DNA of 64,000 nt from assembly GCF_003550015.1 (NCBI RefSeq), contig NZ_QXEV01000005.1, positions 40,356 to 104,355 of the forward strand, written 5' to 3'. The notes beneath the pieces were generated by a model, which saw nothing but the letters and a program-made list of their open reading frames with translations, made no database searches and was not told the origin of the DNA. Position numbers and translations under genes: made by a program. The stretch comes from Anaeroplasma bactoclasticum. Lineage in GTDB: Bacteria > Bacillota_I > Bacilli_A > Acholeplasmatales > Anaeroplasmataceae. Positions 53,096 through 62,405 of this stretch are shown here, piece by piece (position 1 is the stretch's first letter; every line of letters starts with the position of its first letter).

Positions 53096-54808
53096 TTACT
53101 GCTTTAAAAGTCTAGCTGCATCAATTAAATCATCAATTCTCTTATATAATCTTTTTAGCAAATATCCTTTATTCACTAATTCAGCAAGTATTTCATCCTT
53201 ATTCAAAGAACATTTTGATTTTATAACAGCATCGACTAAAATATCAAAATAATCAATATTTACATCTTTTCTAACAATAGCTCCAGCATTACCAGAATTA
53301 GATATATTCGTACAATACTTAAATAATAAGCTAAAATGACGCAAATAGCTTTCTAATAAGAAATGATTCCATGCAACACCACATTCAGGAAAGGAAGAAA
53401 AAGATACTATTTCTTTCATTCCTATAGATTTTTCATGGAACACTTCGCTTATAGTTTTATCAACAGCATATGCATCAAAAGAAACCATGTTTTTATTAAT
53501 AAAAGTTGTTTCGTCAATACGAATCATAATTGATGAAGCTGCATCAATAATAATACTTTGTCTAACAGTTCCTGTTACTTTTTTTTGATAATCTGCTAAT
53601 TCATTTATAGTTACACGTTTCTTATGTGAACAATAATCAGTAATAATATCAACATGACTCTTTAGATCGCCTTTTCTTCTGATTACCTTATCCACTTTAT
53701 CATAATCAACCAAAATAAGCTTCATTACACATGCCATTACAGCAGAACGTGTCATTTCATAATTCTGTTCATAAACTGCATCTATGCTTAAATCATTAAA
53801 ATTGAAAAATCCTTGGTTATCACAAGCTGCTTTTGCATAGTTTAATATATAATCTTTCGTAATATCATCACAAATAAAAAAATTAGTATTTGCATAAGTT
53901 TCTTCGCTATTCCAAACAAAACTATTCCCATAAGATAGAGCGTATTTTATCTTTTCAATTGGCACGAAAACTAATGATTTTCTTAAAAAATCAACATTTC
54001 TAATAACACTATTTCCCCAAGCCAACTCCACATCATTTATTAAAGCATCAAACTCTTTATTAAATTTTTTATCGATAATAAAATATTTTTGCTTATATAA
54101 ATAATTGGAAAATAGCTTTCTAAGAATCATTTCTAGCATTTCTGAAGATATGATCATATCAGTTTTGCATGAAACCATTTCATAAAAAATATCATAATAA
54201 ATTATTGAAACTCCATCTGTTACATTTGTTAATTCATTATTAATGATTTCAAAAACATTTTCTGAAATGCAATAAGCTTTATTGTTATAAATAATACAAT
54301 TTTCATTCAAGTATTCATATATTTTTTTGTCATCCAATATCAATTCATAACCATACTTACTCAAAAAGTTCTTTTTAAATCTATTCATTTCAATTGAAGA
54401 TGAAAATCTAAAGCCATATGGATAATATTTAATTAAACAGTCTTTTATATCAAATAAAATTTTCTCAATATCCACAGTCTCAACCCCTAGCAATTCTTTT
54501 GCTTCTTCAAGCAATTTATCATAATCATCTCTATAATGTTCATACAAATCTAATACTTTTTTAAATGATTTTGGGGCTTCTCGATTGATATCCTTACCAT
54601 TAATCAAACTCTCAAGAACCCCAAATTGCCATGACATGCCATTAATATTACGATATAAGTCTGAAATACATTTACCTTGATTCATACCAATCTTTCTTAG
54701 ATTGCTAGACAAAGTTTTTAATCCTTCATTTCTAGATAATTTGCCATTTTTAACATTAAAATATGTATCAATCAATAACGCTACTTCAATATCGCTCCAC
54801 TTTTCCAC
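53096..54808 (-). CDS. BREX-associated protein of unknown function (570 aa)
   Basis: First gene of the BREX operon; starts at GTG 54808 with a weak ribosome site. The N-terminal ~90 residues (WSDIEVALLIDTYFNVKNGKLSRNEGLKTLSSNLRK...NINGMSWQFGVLESLI) form a domain I know from several defence proteins of Firmicutes. The middle is helical/beta with no catalytic motif identified, and the C-terminal part contains repeated helix-turn-helix-like segments (KRVTINELADYQKK; LNKDEILAELVNKGYLLKRLYKRIDDLID). It could be a regulator or target-recognition subunit. Not one of the four classical type 4 genes. Confidence 0.6.
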   Translation of the reverse strand: MEKWSDIEVALLIDTYFNVKNGKLSRNEGLKTLSSNLRKIGMNQGKCISDLYRNINGMSWQFGVLESLINGKDINREAPKSFKKVLDLYEHYRDDYDKLLEEAKELLGVETVDIEKILFDIKDCLIKYYPYGFRFSSSIEMNRFKKNFLSKYGYELILDDKKIYEYLNENCIIYNNKAYCISENVFEIINNELTNVTDGVSIIYYDIFYEMVSCKTDMIISSEMLEMILRKLFSNYLYKQKYFIIDKKFNKEFDALINDVELAWGNSVIRNVDFLRKSLVFVPIEKIKYALSYGNSFVWNSEETYANTNFFICDDITKDYILNYAKAACDNQGFFNFNDLSIDAVYEQNYEMTRSAVMACVMKLILVDYDKVDKVIRRKGDLKSHVDIITDYCSHKKRVTINELADYQKKVTGTVRQSIIIDAASSIMIRIDETTFINKNMVSFDAYAVDKTISEVFHEKSIGMKEIVSFSSFPECGVAWNHFLLESYLRHFSLLFKYCTNISNSGNAGAIVRKDVNIDYFDILVDAVIKSKCSLNKDEILAELVNKGYLLKRLYKRIDDLIDAARLLKQ

Positions 54809-54902
54809 TCAAAACAACTTCTTTCTACTTATATTCAAAATAACAAATTATCAAAATGTGAATAGCTATATTAAAAAAATAAAAAGACTCACACATTTAT
54901 TC

Positions 54903-54977
54903 ATTATACCATATTTTTTGATAAAAATATAACAAAATAACAGTTTTATTAATATCTATTAATAACTTATCAAAAAA
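54903..54977 (-). promoter_or_regulatory. BREX promoter with flanking 11-bp inverted repeat
   Basis: Extended -10 TGG-TATAAT (54903-54911) on the minus strand. Immediately upstream lies TTTTTTGATAA (54914-54924) and its exact inverse TTATCAAAAAA (54967-54977), 42 bp apart. A partial copy TTATCAAAA is at 54848-54856, inside the leader. They are candidate operator sites for a repressor of the BREX operon. Confidence 0.55.
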
Positions 54978-55054
54978 CATAATTCAACAATGCTCTTTAT
55001 AATACACGCTTTATTCTCCAACTAATCTCATTTTAATTCCCTATATTCATTTTT

Positions 55055-55474
55055 TCAACACAACTTATAGTTTTTATCTTTTTTTATCATTCCAACGATA
55101 GGTAAATCAGCAGCTGCGAAATCAATTTTTTTTAAATCTTCCACTTTTACCCATATCTTCTCAGTATGTTCTGTTAATTCTAATTCTCCTTGAATTAACT
55201 TACATTCATAAGCATACATAGTAATACTAAATGGTTTATTCAAATCAGTATATTCATGATTTGATACACCAACATATCTTATTGGTTCAATTATTGTATT
55301 TAATTCTTCTTTTATTTCTCTTACAATAGTTTCTTCATGTGTTTCATTAGCTTCTACTTTACCACCAGGAAATTCCCAATAGCCTTCTAAGGCTCTTCCT
55401 GGGCCTCTTTTGCAACAAAAAATTTCATTTTTGTCATTTCTAATTACAGCACATACAACTTCTACATGCTTCAT
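55055..55474 (-). CDS. Nudix hydrolase (MutT-like)
   Basis: 139 residues; ATG 55474 with AGAGGA. Complete Nudix box: GGKVEANETHEETIVREIKEEL (G-x5-E-x7-R-E-U-x-E-E), and MutT-like LEGYWEFPGG. It hydrolyses nucleoside diphosphates linked to another group, such as oxidised dGTP, or nucleotide signals. It lies nine bases after the nuclease-helicase gene, so the pair is one operon. In a defence context it may clear nucleotides made during infection, or simply be housekeeping. Confidence 0.85.
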   Translation of the reverse strand: MKHVEVVCAVIRNDKNEIFCCKRGPGRALEGYWEFPGGKVEANETHEETIVREIKEELNTIIEPIRYVGVSNHEYTDLNKPFSITMYAYECKLIQGELELTEHTEKIWVKVEDLKKIDFAAADLPIVGMIKKDKNYKLC

Positions 55475-55482
55475 ATAATCCT

Positions 55483-57609
55483 CTAAATCTCTTCAATTCC
55501 TATACTCTGTAGATAATTAAAAGTTTCATCATAGTATTCAGGAAGTCTTGTACTGTCTTCATAAAAGCCAGTAGCTGTTTTATTTGGATTTCCTTTCGGT
55601 ATACATATAATCATACCTCGCCTTGCACGAGTTAATAGTACTCTATATGCATTTAACATATATTTTTGTAGTTCCTTTTTATTATCTGTATCAGGTAACT
55701 GTTCTACCCATTTATCTTTTCCATTAAATTTATAATAATGCCATTTCTTATTATGACATCTCATATCCGCATCCCATAAGACACAAGTATAATCTAATTC
55801 AAGCCCTTGAACTTGAATTTCTGTTGCTGCATCCTCTAAATAATTTGATGACTTGACATTTGATTTATCATCTAAAAACCAGTGAACCGCATTTTCATCT
55901 CCTGATTGAAGTATATGTATCGCTAATGGTTTATATCTTGCTGATTCTTTAGAAACTAAAACCCCAGTTCTTTCTGATCCCGCAACTCTAGCATGCAACC
56001 ATTTTTTTGCTGTTGCCATATCTCTTGTTAAATAGATAGGATATTTATCTTTTATTTCATTATATATTTTACTGGCTTCACCATCAAAGGATAGCAAACA
56101 ATGTACAAAAGCCGATAGTTTTTCAGCTCTAAAAGAACGCAAAGAAACACCTAAATGTAACATTTCAGAATAAGTTACATTAGCATTGTCTTTTAATAAT
56201 TCATCAACTTTTCCCTCAGCATATTCTGGTTCTGTTAGTTTTGGGGAAATATAAACCTTCCATTTTGGAAAATTTTCATTTAAAGCATGAATCCATTCTG
56301 ATATTCCAGCTTCTCCTGTATTAATTTCTTGACCACCACCAACAAGGCATACTATTGTTGCCCAATCCTTTCTTTGATCTAAAGACCAAATCAAAAAGGA
56401 AGCTTCAGACATTGGGAAATTAGGAACTTTTAATTTGTTACCATAAGTCCCACCACGTCTCAAATAATCTGCAAGTCTTTTATGAGTCCATGAACGTTGC
56501 GCTTCATCAAAGATTGCAACGTGCTCTACTTCACCAAAACCAGCACTCGCATTTTCCATAGCCTTATTAGGATCAATCTCCAAGATTCCATTTTCTACAG
56601 GATTCTTTATTTTACACAACATATTATCTCTATATCTATGAATCATTTGAATTGATTTAGATACTTCTCTTCTAGAATCAGTTATCTTCTTTTTAGGATT
56701 CTTTTTAACATTATCTTGAGCTAAAGCTTCGGTTAATACTGCCACCAAAGGTCCATTTCCAGAAAGGTAAACAGCACCTTCGTCTTCAACAGGTTTATCA
56801 TTTCCCTGATATGTTTGTTTTATAGCAACATCTAATCCAACTAAAGTTTTCCCAGCACCAGGAACTCCAGTTACAAAGCAAATACTCTTTTCATCATTCT
56901 TCTTACTGTTTTCTATTACATCTAATATATAAGAAATAGTTTGATCAGTTGTTACATCATCTGCCTCATGTCTTGTAATATCTGCAACAGAATGATTCTC
57001 ATATAATGCTTTTGCAGCTTCAATTATTGTAGGAGTAGGAGCATACGGACTAATAATCCAATTAGAATCAATCTCTGATTCATTTGGATACTCATCCAAT
57101 ACTTTTGCAATTAAATCTAAAAGTCCTTTTTTCCCTGTTACTAATGGATTTATAATGCCATCATTATATGGTGACATTTGAATTACTGTTGATGATGAAT
57201 TATAGTTTGTAGCAACAAGAATAGGTACTATAATTCTATCTTGACTCAATTTATGAAAGTTCTTTAAGTCTAACGCATAGTCTAGGACCTGATCAACATC
57301 TGATTCTAGTATGCTTTTTTCACCTACTTTATATTCAAGACAAAATATTATTCCTTTAAGTAATAAAGTTACATCTATTCTTTTTCCTAAACGAGGAATG
57401 TCATATTCAAATATAATTTGCCCTGCTTCATTTTTATATTTATCAACAACATTCTTCATGATTGAAATTTCTTCCATCCAAGCATCTCTAGTTGTCGTTA
57501 ATGCATCGCCATGGTAATTATTACACATGAAACCAAAAATAGAATCATTACGCTCATTTAAAAAGGAAACAAAATTATCATAATACAAACATCTTGGACT
57601 ATTTTTCAT
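55483..57609 (-). CDS. PD-(D/E)XK nuclease fused to DUF2075 (Schlafen-like) helicase
   Basis: 708 residues; ATG 57609 with GGAGAAG. N-terminal nuclease: RIDVTLLLKGIIFCLEYKVGE contains D79, E92 and K94 in the PD-(D/E)XK spacing. The DUF2075 ATPase follows with Walker A CFVTGVPGAGKTL (about 247-255), Walker B HVAIFDEAQRSW, VCLVGGGQEINTGE, and YRVLLTRARRGMIICIP at the end. It shares the DUF2075 core with 980-2740 but has a different nuclease. With the Nudix gene it is a two-gene putative defence operon. Confidence 0.85.
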   Translation of the reverse strand: MKNSPRCLYYDNFVSFLNERNDSIFGFMCNNYHGDALTTTRDAWMEEISIMKNVVDKYKNEAGQIIFEYDIPRLGKRIDVTLLLKGIIFCLEYKVGEKSILESDVDQVLDYALDLKNFHKLSQDRIIVPILVATNYNSSSTVIQMSPYNDGIINPLVTGKKGLLDLIAKVLDEYPNESEIDSNWIISPYAPTPTIIEAAKALYENHSVADITRHEADDVTTDQTISYILDVIENSKKNDEKSICFVTGVPGAGKTLVGLDVAIKQTYQGNDKPVEDEGAVYLSGNGPLVAVLTEALAQDNVKKNPKKKITDSRREVSKSIQMIHRYRDNMLCKIKNPVENGILEIDPNKAMENASAGFGEVEHVAIFDEAQRSWTHKRLADYLRRGGTYGNKLKVPNFPMSEASFLIWSLDQRKDWATIVCLVGGGQEINTGEAGISEWIHALNENFPKWKVYISPKLTEPEYAEGKVDELLKDNANVTYSEMLHLGVSLRSFRAEKLSAFVHCLLSFDGEASKIYNEIKDKYPIYLTRDMATAKKWLHARVAGSERTGVLVSKESARYKPLAIHILQSGDENAVHWFLDDKSNVKSSNYLEDAATEIQVQGLELDYTCVLWDADMRCHNKKWHYYKFNGKDKWVEQLPDTDNKKELQKYMLNAYRVLLTRARRGMIICIPKGNPNKTATGFYEDSTRLPEYYDETFNYLQSIGIEEI

Positions 57610-57651
57610 GATTATACTTCTCCATCTTCTAATCGATAATATTTATATCTG

Positions 57652-57660
57652 ATTATACCA
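57652..57660 (-). promoter_or_regulatory. Extended -10 promoter of the nuclease-helicase operon
   Basis: TGG-TATAAT on the minus strand (TATAAT 57652-57657), about 43 bases before ATG 57609. It overlaps the end of the small remnant frame. Confidence 0.6.
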
Positions 57661-57775
57661 AATTATGCTCCTTAATGAAAGATTGCAACAACAAATTATG
57701 TCTTCTGGTACGACCTTCATGTCTACCGCCACCATATCGTGGTTGCGAACATGTTACAAAAGGTCCACTTTCCAT
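57653..57775 (-). pseudogene. Remnant coding frame with foreign composition (40 codons)
   Basis: A frame ending at 57653 reads MESGPFVTCSQPRYGGGRHEGR…LLQSFIKEHNLV. It is markedly richer in G and C than its neighbours and rich in Gly, Arg and His, with no ribosome site. The frame is open for a few codons upstream (VKPRGGEH). It looks like the end of a gene cut off during island assembly. Parent family not recognised. Confidence 0.3.
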
Positions 57776-57801
57776 ATGTTCACCGCCACGAGGTTTGACT
57801 A

Positions 57802-57839
57802 TAAAAAAAGTATTTTGGACTTATTCTTGCCAAAATACT
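57802..57839 (-). terminator. Terminator of the rRNA methyltransferase gene
   Basis: Perfect 10-bp stem AGTATTTTGG / CCAAAATACT with an 11-base loop followed by eight U on the minus strand, about 40 bases after the stop at 57878. It marks the join between core chromosome and island. Confidence 0.9.
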
Positions 57840-57877
57840 CACTTTATATAAAATTTAAATTTTGAAAAATGGCTTAC

Positions 57878-59218
57878 CTAAGCCGTTTTTTTAGATATTA
57901 CAGCTATAACCTCGACATGCAAAGTTCTAGAAAATAAGTCCACAGGAGTAGCTTCTACTACCTTATAGCCATTTTCTTCTAGGTATGCACAATCTCTTGC
58001 ACAGGTTGCTACATTGCAAGATATATATACGATTTGTGGTATTTCCATTTGAATAACTGTATCTAAGAATTTTTGTTCACAGCCTTTTCTTGGTGGGTCA
58101 AAGAATATTGCATTTATTTTTTCTTTGTTTACAAGCTTTACTATTTCTTCTTCACAAGGTCCACAAATAAATTCTGCATTAGTAATATTATTTAATTTCA
58201 TATTTTCTTTTGCATTTTCTATTGCCGATGGAACTATTTCAATACCATAAACCTTTTTAACTCTTCTTGCAATATTTAATGTAATTGAGCCCATACCACA
58301 GTATGCATCAATTACAGTCATATCATTTCTTAAATCTGCAAGCTTTAATGCTTCTGCATATAATCTTTCACATTGGTCATGATTAACTTGCATAAAAGAT
58401 TGAGGAGATACTTGAAATTTATGAGTTAAGATATCCTCTATTATTACAGGATTACCATATAATAGCTTATATTTATCTCCTAAGACTACATTTGTTCTTT
58501 CTGGATTAATATTTAAATAGATGGATTTAATTTGTTTAAATTCTTCTACTAAATATTTAACTAAAACAGAAAAATCATAATCGTGTGTAGCAACAATTAC
58601 TACCATGTACTCATTTAATGCAGTATGACGAATCATTACTTCTCTAAATAAGCCCTTATGAGTATCCTCATCATAAATCTTAATATGGAATATATTTAAG
58701 AAACGATTGATATAATAAATAATATCATTTGTAATATCATCAGATATTATACATTGATCTATAGATACTATTTTATGGCTTTTCTTTTCATAAAAGCCAT
58801 AATGGCTATCTCCATCCTCATCTGTTTTAAAAGGCATCATTACCTTATTTCTATAGCCTAGTAAATTTCTATTTTGAATGATTGGGTGGAATTCAACATC
58901 CTTAAATCTACGGAAGGTTTGTTTTAACCTTCCTTCTTTAATTTTGCATTCTACTTCATATTTCATATGCATCATATCACATCCACCACAAAGCTCATAA
59001 TATGGGCATTCTGGCTTTTGTCTATCTATAGATGCATCAAGTATATCTACTACTTCAGCAAATGCATATTTTTTATGGATATTTTCGATTTTTGCAGTTA
59101 CCCTTTCTCCTTTTAAGGCACCCTTAACAAAAACTACCTTAGACTCAATATGGGCTACACCATAGCCATTCATATCAAAATCTTCAATATCCACTTTATA
59201 GATTCTTCCAACTTCCAT
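57878..59218 (-). CDS. rlmD: 23S rRNA (uracil-5-)-methyltransferase, RlmD/RlmCD family
   Basis: 446 residues; ATG 59218 with AAGGAG. TRAM domain at 1-60, the [4Fe-4S] motif CPYYELCGGCDMMH at about 70-83, SAM-binding DAYCGMGSITLNIA, FFDPPRKGC and the catalytic ISCNVATCARD. It methylates 23S rRNA U747/U1939 in related bacteria. Gram-positives often have one dual enzyme (RlmCD), so the exact target is uncertain. Housekeeping; ends the core-gene run that borders the island. Confidence 0.9.
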   Translation of the reverse strand: MEVGRIYKVDIEDFDMNGYGVAHIESKVVFVKGALKGERVTAKIENIHKKYAFAEVVDILDASIDRQKPECPYYELCGGCDMMHMKYEVECKIKEGRLKQTFRRFKDVEFHPIIQNRNLLGYRNKVMMPFKTDEDGDSHYGFYEKKSHKIVSIDQCIISDDITNDIIYYINRFLNIFHIKIYDEDTHKGLFREVMIRHTALNEYMVVIVATHDYDFSVLVKYLVEEFKQIKSIYLNINPERTNVVLGDKYKLLYGNPVIIEDILTHKFQVSPQSFMQVNHDQCERLYAEALKLADLRNDMTVIDAYCGMGSITLNIARRVKKVYGIEIVPSAIENAKENMKLNNITNAEFICGPCEEEIVKLVNKEKINAIFFDPPRKGCEQKFLDTVIQMEIPQIVYISCNVATCARDCAYLEENGYKVVEATPVDLFSRTLHVEVIAVISKKTA

Positions 59219-59233
59219 AAGAATCTCCTTTCT

Positions 59234-61195
59234 CTACTTTGAAGCCTTTAACTCCAAAATAGCATCTCTAATTTGTGCTGCAGCCTCAAAGTTTAAATCA
59301 CGAGCGTAGGCTCTCATTTGTTCTTCTAATTCAGCAATTAAATATACCTTTTCTTCTTTAGTCATATTCTTATGATATACACCTGTTTCATATTCCATAT
59401 CTCCATCCATCTTTTTAACTGTTAAGGATTTAGGAATTTCTTTAATAATTGTTTTTGGTATAATATTATGCTCTAAATTATATTTATTTTGAATATCTCT
59501 TCTTCTTCTTGTTTCATCTATTGCAACTCTCATAGAATCACTTATAGTATCTGCATATAAAATAACCTTACCCTTAGCATTTCTTGCAGCTCTACCTATA
59601 GTTTGTATTAAGCTTCTTTCACTTCTTAAGAAGCCTTGCTTATCTGCATCTAATATACAAACTAAAGAAACCTCAGGTAAATCTAGACCTTCTCTTAATA
59701 AATTAATACCAACTAAGACATCATATTTACCTTCTCTTAAGGACCTTAGGATTTCTAGTCTATCTAGGGCTTTAATCTCTGAATGTAAGTATGCAACCTT
59801 ACATCCCATCTTCTTTAAATAGTCTGTTAAATCCTCACTCATTTTAATTGTAAGAGTAGTAACTAATACTCTTTCATTCACTTTAGCTCTTGCTACTATT
59901 TCAGCATAAATATCATCTACCTGACCTAGGCTTGGTTTTACCTCAATAATAGGATCAAGTAGACCTGTAGGTCTAATGATTTGTTCTGTAATAGGGTATT
60001 TACTTTCAAATTCTGCAGGAGTTGCAGAAACAAATAGAGCCTTATCTATTTTACTATCAAATTCTTCAAATTTTAAAGGTCTATTGTCTAGTGCACTAGG
60101 TAGACGGAATCCATAATTCACTAAATTCATTTTTCTTGCCCTATCTCCATTATACATACCTCTAACCTGAGGTATAGTAACATGGGATTCATCTACAATA
60201 AGTAAAAAATCATCGGGGAAGAAATCGATTAGGGTTGCAGGAGTTTCTCCTTCAGCCCTTAAGGCTAAATGCCTAGAATAGTTTTCAACTCCACTACAAG
60301 AACCAGTTTGCTCTAGCATTTCTAAATCATACTTCGTTCTTTGTTCTATTCTTTCAGCCTCTAATGGTTTCCCCTCAAGTAAAAACTTTTCCTTAGTTAC
60401 CTTTAATTCTTCTTTAATTCTTCTTAAGGCTTCCGTAAGCTTATTCTTATTTGTAACGAAATGTGTTGCAGCAAATATATTTGCAAACATTACATCCTCT
60501 ATCGCTTTTCCAGTTACTACATCGAAGGTTCTAATTCTTTCTACCTCATCATCAAAGAATTCAATCTTTAAGCCCTTAGCGTGCTCGGATGGGGGAATGA
60601 TTTCCAGTACATCTCCACGGTAGCGGAATGTTCCTCTTTTGAATTCGAAATCATTTCTTTCAAATTGCATCTCAACTAATCTTTGGAATAGCTTCTTTCT
60701 TGGGTATTCTTCTCCAACCCTAATACAAAGCATAGAATCCTTATAATCCTCAGGGTCTCCTATACCATATATACAAGATACAGATGCAATTACTATGACA
60801 TCCTTATAATCCATCAAGGCTGCAGTTGCAGCATGTCTCATCTCATCAATTTCATCATTGATTTGAGCATCCTTTTCAATATAGGTATCTGAAGATACTA
60901 CATAAGCCTCTGGCTGATAATAATCATAATAAGAAATAAAATATTCTACATGATTATCTGGAAACAAATCCTTAAATTCATTATAAAGCTGACCTGCTAG
61001 AGTTTTATTATGGGCAAGTATTAGAGTAGGTTTTCCAACCTTCTCTATTACATTTGCCATAGTAAATGTCTTACCAGAACCAGTAACACCTAAAAGTGTT
61101 TGTCTTTTAATCCCATTATTATAGTTTTTTACAATATTTTCTATTGCCTCTGGCTGGTCACCAGTAGGCTTATATTTTGATGAAATTTTAAACAT
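59234..61195 (-). CDS. uvrB: UvrABC excinuclease subunit B
   Basis: 653 residues, full length. Walker [14 protein letters not shown], the beta-hairpin region [11 protein letters not shown], Walker [30 protein letters not shown] (motif VI) and a C-terminal UVR domain ([21 protein letters not shown]) are all present. Nucleotide-excision repair DNA-damage verification. ATG 61195 with AAGGAGGGC. Confidence 0.97.
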   Translation of the reverse strand: MFKISSKYKPTGDQPEAIENIVKNYNNGIKRQTLLGVTGSGKTFTMANVIEKVGKPTLILAHNKTLAGQLYNEFKDLFPDNHVEYFISYYDYYQPEAYVVSSDTYIEKDAQINDEIDEMRHAATAALMDYKDVIVIASVSCIYGIGDPEDYKDSMLCIRVGEEYPRKKLFQRLVEMQFERNDFEFKRGTFRYRGDVLEIIPPSEHAKGLKIEFFDDEVERIRTFDVVTGKAIEDVMFANIFAATHFVTNKNKLTEALRRIKEELKVTKEKFLLEGKPLEAERIEQRTKYDLEMLEQTGSCSGVENYSRHLALRAEGETPATLIDFFPDDFLLIVDESHVTIPQVRGMYNGDRARKMNLVNYGFRLPSALDNRPLKFEEFDSKIDKALFVSATPAEFESKYPITEQIIRPTGLLDPIIEVKPSLGQVDDIYAEIVARAKVNERVLVTTLTIKMSEDLTDYLKKMGCKVAYLHSEIKALDRLEILRSLREGKYDVLVGINLLREGLDLPEVSLVCILDADKQGFLRSERSLIQTIGRAARNAKGKVILYADTISDSMRVAIDETRRRRDIQNKYNLEHNIIPKTIIKEIPKSLTVKKMDGDMEYETGVYHKNMTKEEKVYLIAELEEQMRAYARDLNFEAAAQIRDAILELKASK

Positions 61196-61213
61196 GCTAG
61201 TGCCCTCCTTATT

Positions 61214-61795
61214 TTATATACCTAGCGCATCCTTAGCTAGCTTATCTGCATAATCATTATAATAATTATTTGTATGGCTTTTTACCTTATGGAATACTAC
61301 TTTTATTTTATCCTTTACTCTATCAGATAACATTTGATATTCAATAGCTATTTTACTATTTGCCTTCCATTCATGAGTAAACCATTTTTCAATACCTAAA
61401 TAGTCATAAAAGATATGCAATTCCTTTATTCCCTTTTTAACACAGTAAGCAATAATAAATCCAGCTCCCTGGATTTCTCCTGCAACATTTCTTAAATCAG
61501 AATATTCATCTTTTTCAAATTTCTTTTTATATGGGTATTCCTTCCCATCAATAATCAATATTCCACCGAAGGAATAGCATCCAGTATCATTATCATAAGA
61601 GCCATCAATATAAGCCTTAGGTGCAGTAATATTATCATCAAGTACAATATCATTGATGAATGCTTCTGCCTCTTCTTTGGTTTTAAAGGATTTATACTTT
61701 GGTGAATTATAATTCTTTAAATGGCTTTTGCATTCATCCCAAGAATCTACAATTTCACTTTTGGTATCATCCTTAATCGCATAATATTTCACCAT
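61214..61795 (-). CDS. rnhA: Viroplasmin-domain ribonuclease HI
   Basis: 193 residues. N-terminal viroplasmin/caulimovirus-type domain (KYYAIKDDTKSEIVDSWDECK...YKSFKTKEEAEAF, 1-50) binds RNA-DNA hybrids. RNase H domain with catalytic acids in AYIDGSYD, VAGEIQGA, IFYDYLGIEKW and NDYADKLAKDA. Removes RNA from hybrids. ATG 61795 with AAGGAG; start lies inside the upstream HD gene (23-bp overlap). Confidence 0.92.
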   Translation of the reverse strand: MVKYYAIKDDTKSEIVDSWDECKSHLKNYNSPKYKSFKTKEEAEAFINDIVLDDNITAPKAYIDGSYDNDTGCYSFGGILIIDGKEYPYKKKFEKDEYSDLRNVAGEIQGAGFIIAYCVKKGIKELHIFYDYLGIEKWFTHEWKANSKIAIEYQMLSDRVKDKIKVVFHKVKSHTNNYYNDYADKLAKDALGI

Positions 61796-62402
61796 TTAAG
61801 ACTCCTTCAACAAAAATCTTTAATTCATCCGATACAGCATTAGAATAGCCCTTTAATATATATTCTATATTTCTATCTATTTTTTCAAATTTTAATCTTT
61901 TATTTAAAATATTGAATAATAGATGCTTTAAGGATGCATCAGATAATTCTGTATTTATTTGTTCTGATAATAATAAATTATGACCAGTTAATAATCTATA
62001 TGCTGGCTTATATTTATTTTCTATTCTGAAAAAATCAGAATCCTTTGGTTCTCCCTTTAATCTAGTTAAATCCATATTATTTCTAATATCCATGATTTTA
62101 ACTTCTTTAGCAATAGGATTTTGGCTTGCTCTTAAGACATAGCCTAAATAATCCTCATTATCTCTTTTGGTTAGGGCATCTACAGCATTTTTAACCTCTT
62201 CGCCAAATTCTTTTGAAATGTCATCTAAGGTAATGCTTGTATCTTCTACTGTATCATGTAATAAGGCAACAACCTTTAATGTTTCACCCTCTAAATGATC
62301 AGAAACCCATATAGGATGGGTTATATAATCATTTCCTGCCTTATCCTTTTGACCCTCATGTGCTCTTTTTGCAAATTCATAAGCTTTTTCTACTATATTC
62401 AT
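61773..62402 (-). CDS. HD-domain phosphohydrolase, MESH1/RelA-hydrolase-like
   Basis: 209 residues. HD motifs: AYEFAKRAHEGQ, YITHPIWVSDHL, VALLHDTVEDTSIT and VKIMDIRNNMDL match the ppGpp-hydrolase half of RelA/SpoT and MESH1. No synthetase domain. It may degrade (p)ppGpp or related nucleotides. Co-transcribed with the RNase H gene; three bases after the hemolysin III gene. Confidence 0.8.
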   Translation of the reverse strand: MNIVEKAYEFAKRAHEGQKDKAGNDYITHPIWVSDHLEGETLKVVALLHDTVEDTSITLDDISKEFGEEVKNAVDALTKRDNEDYLGYVLRASQNPIAKEVKIMDIRNNMDLTRLKGEPKDSDFFRIENKYKPAYRLLTGHNLLLSEQINTELSDASLKHLLFNILNKRLKFEKIDRNIEYILKGYSNAVSDELKIFVEGVLNGEILCD

Positions 62403-62405
62403 AAG

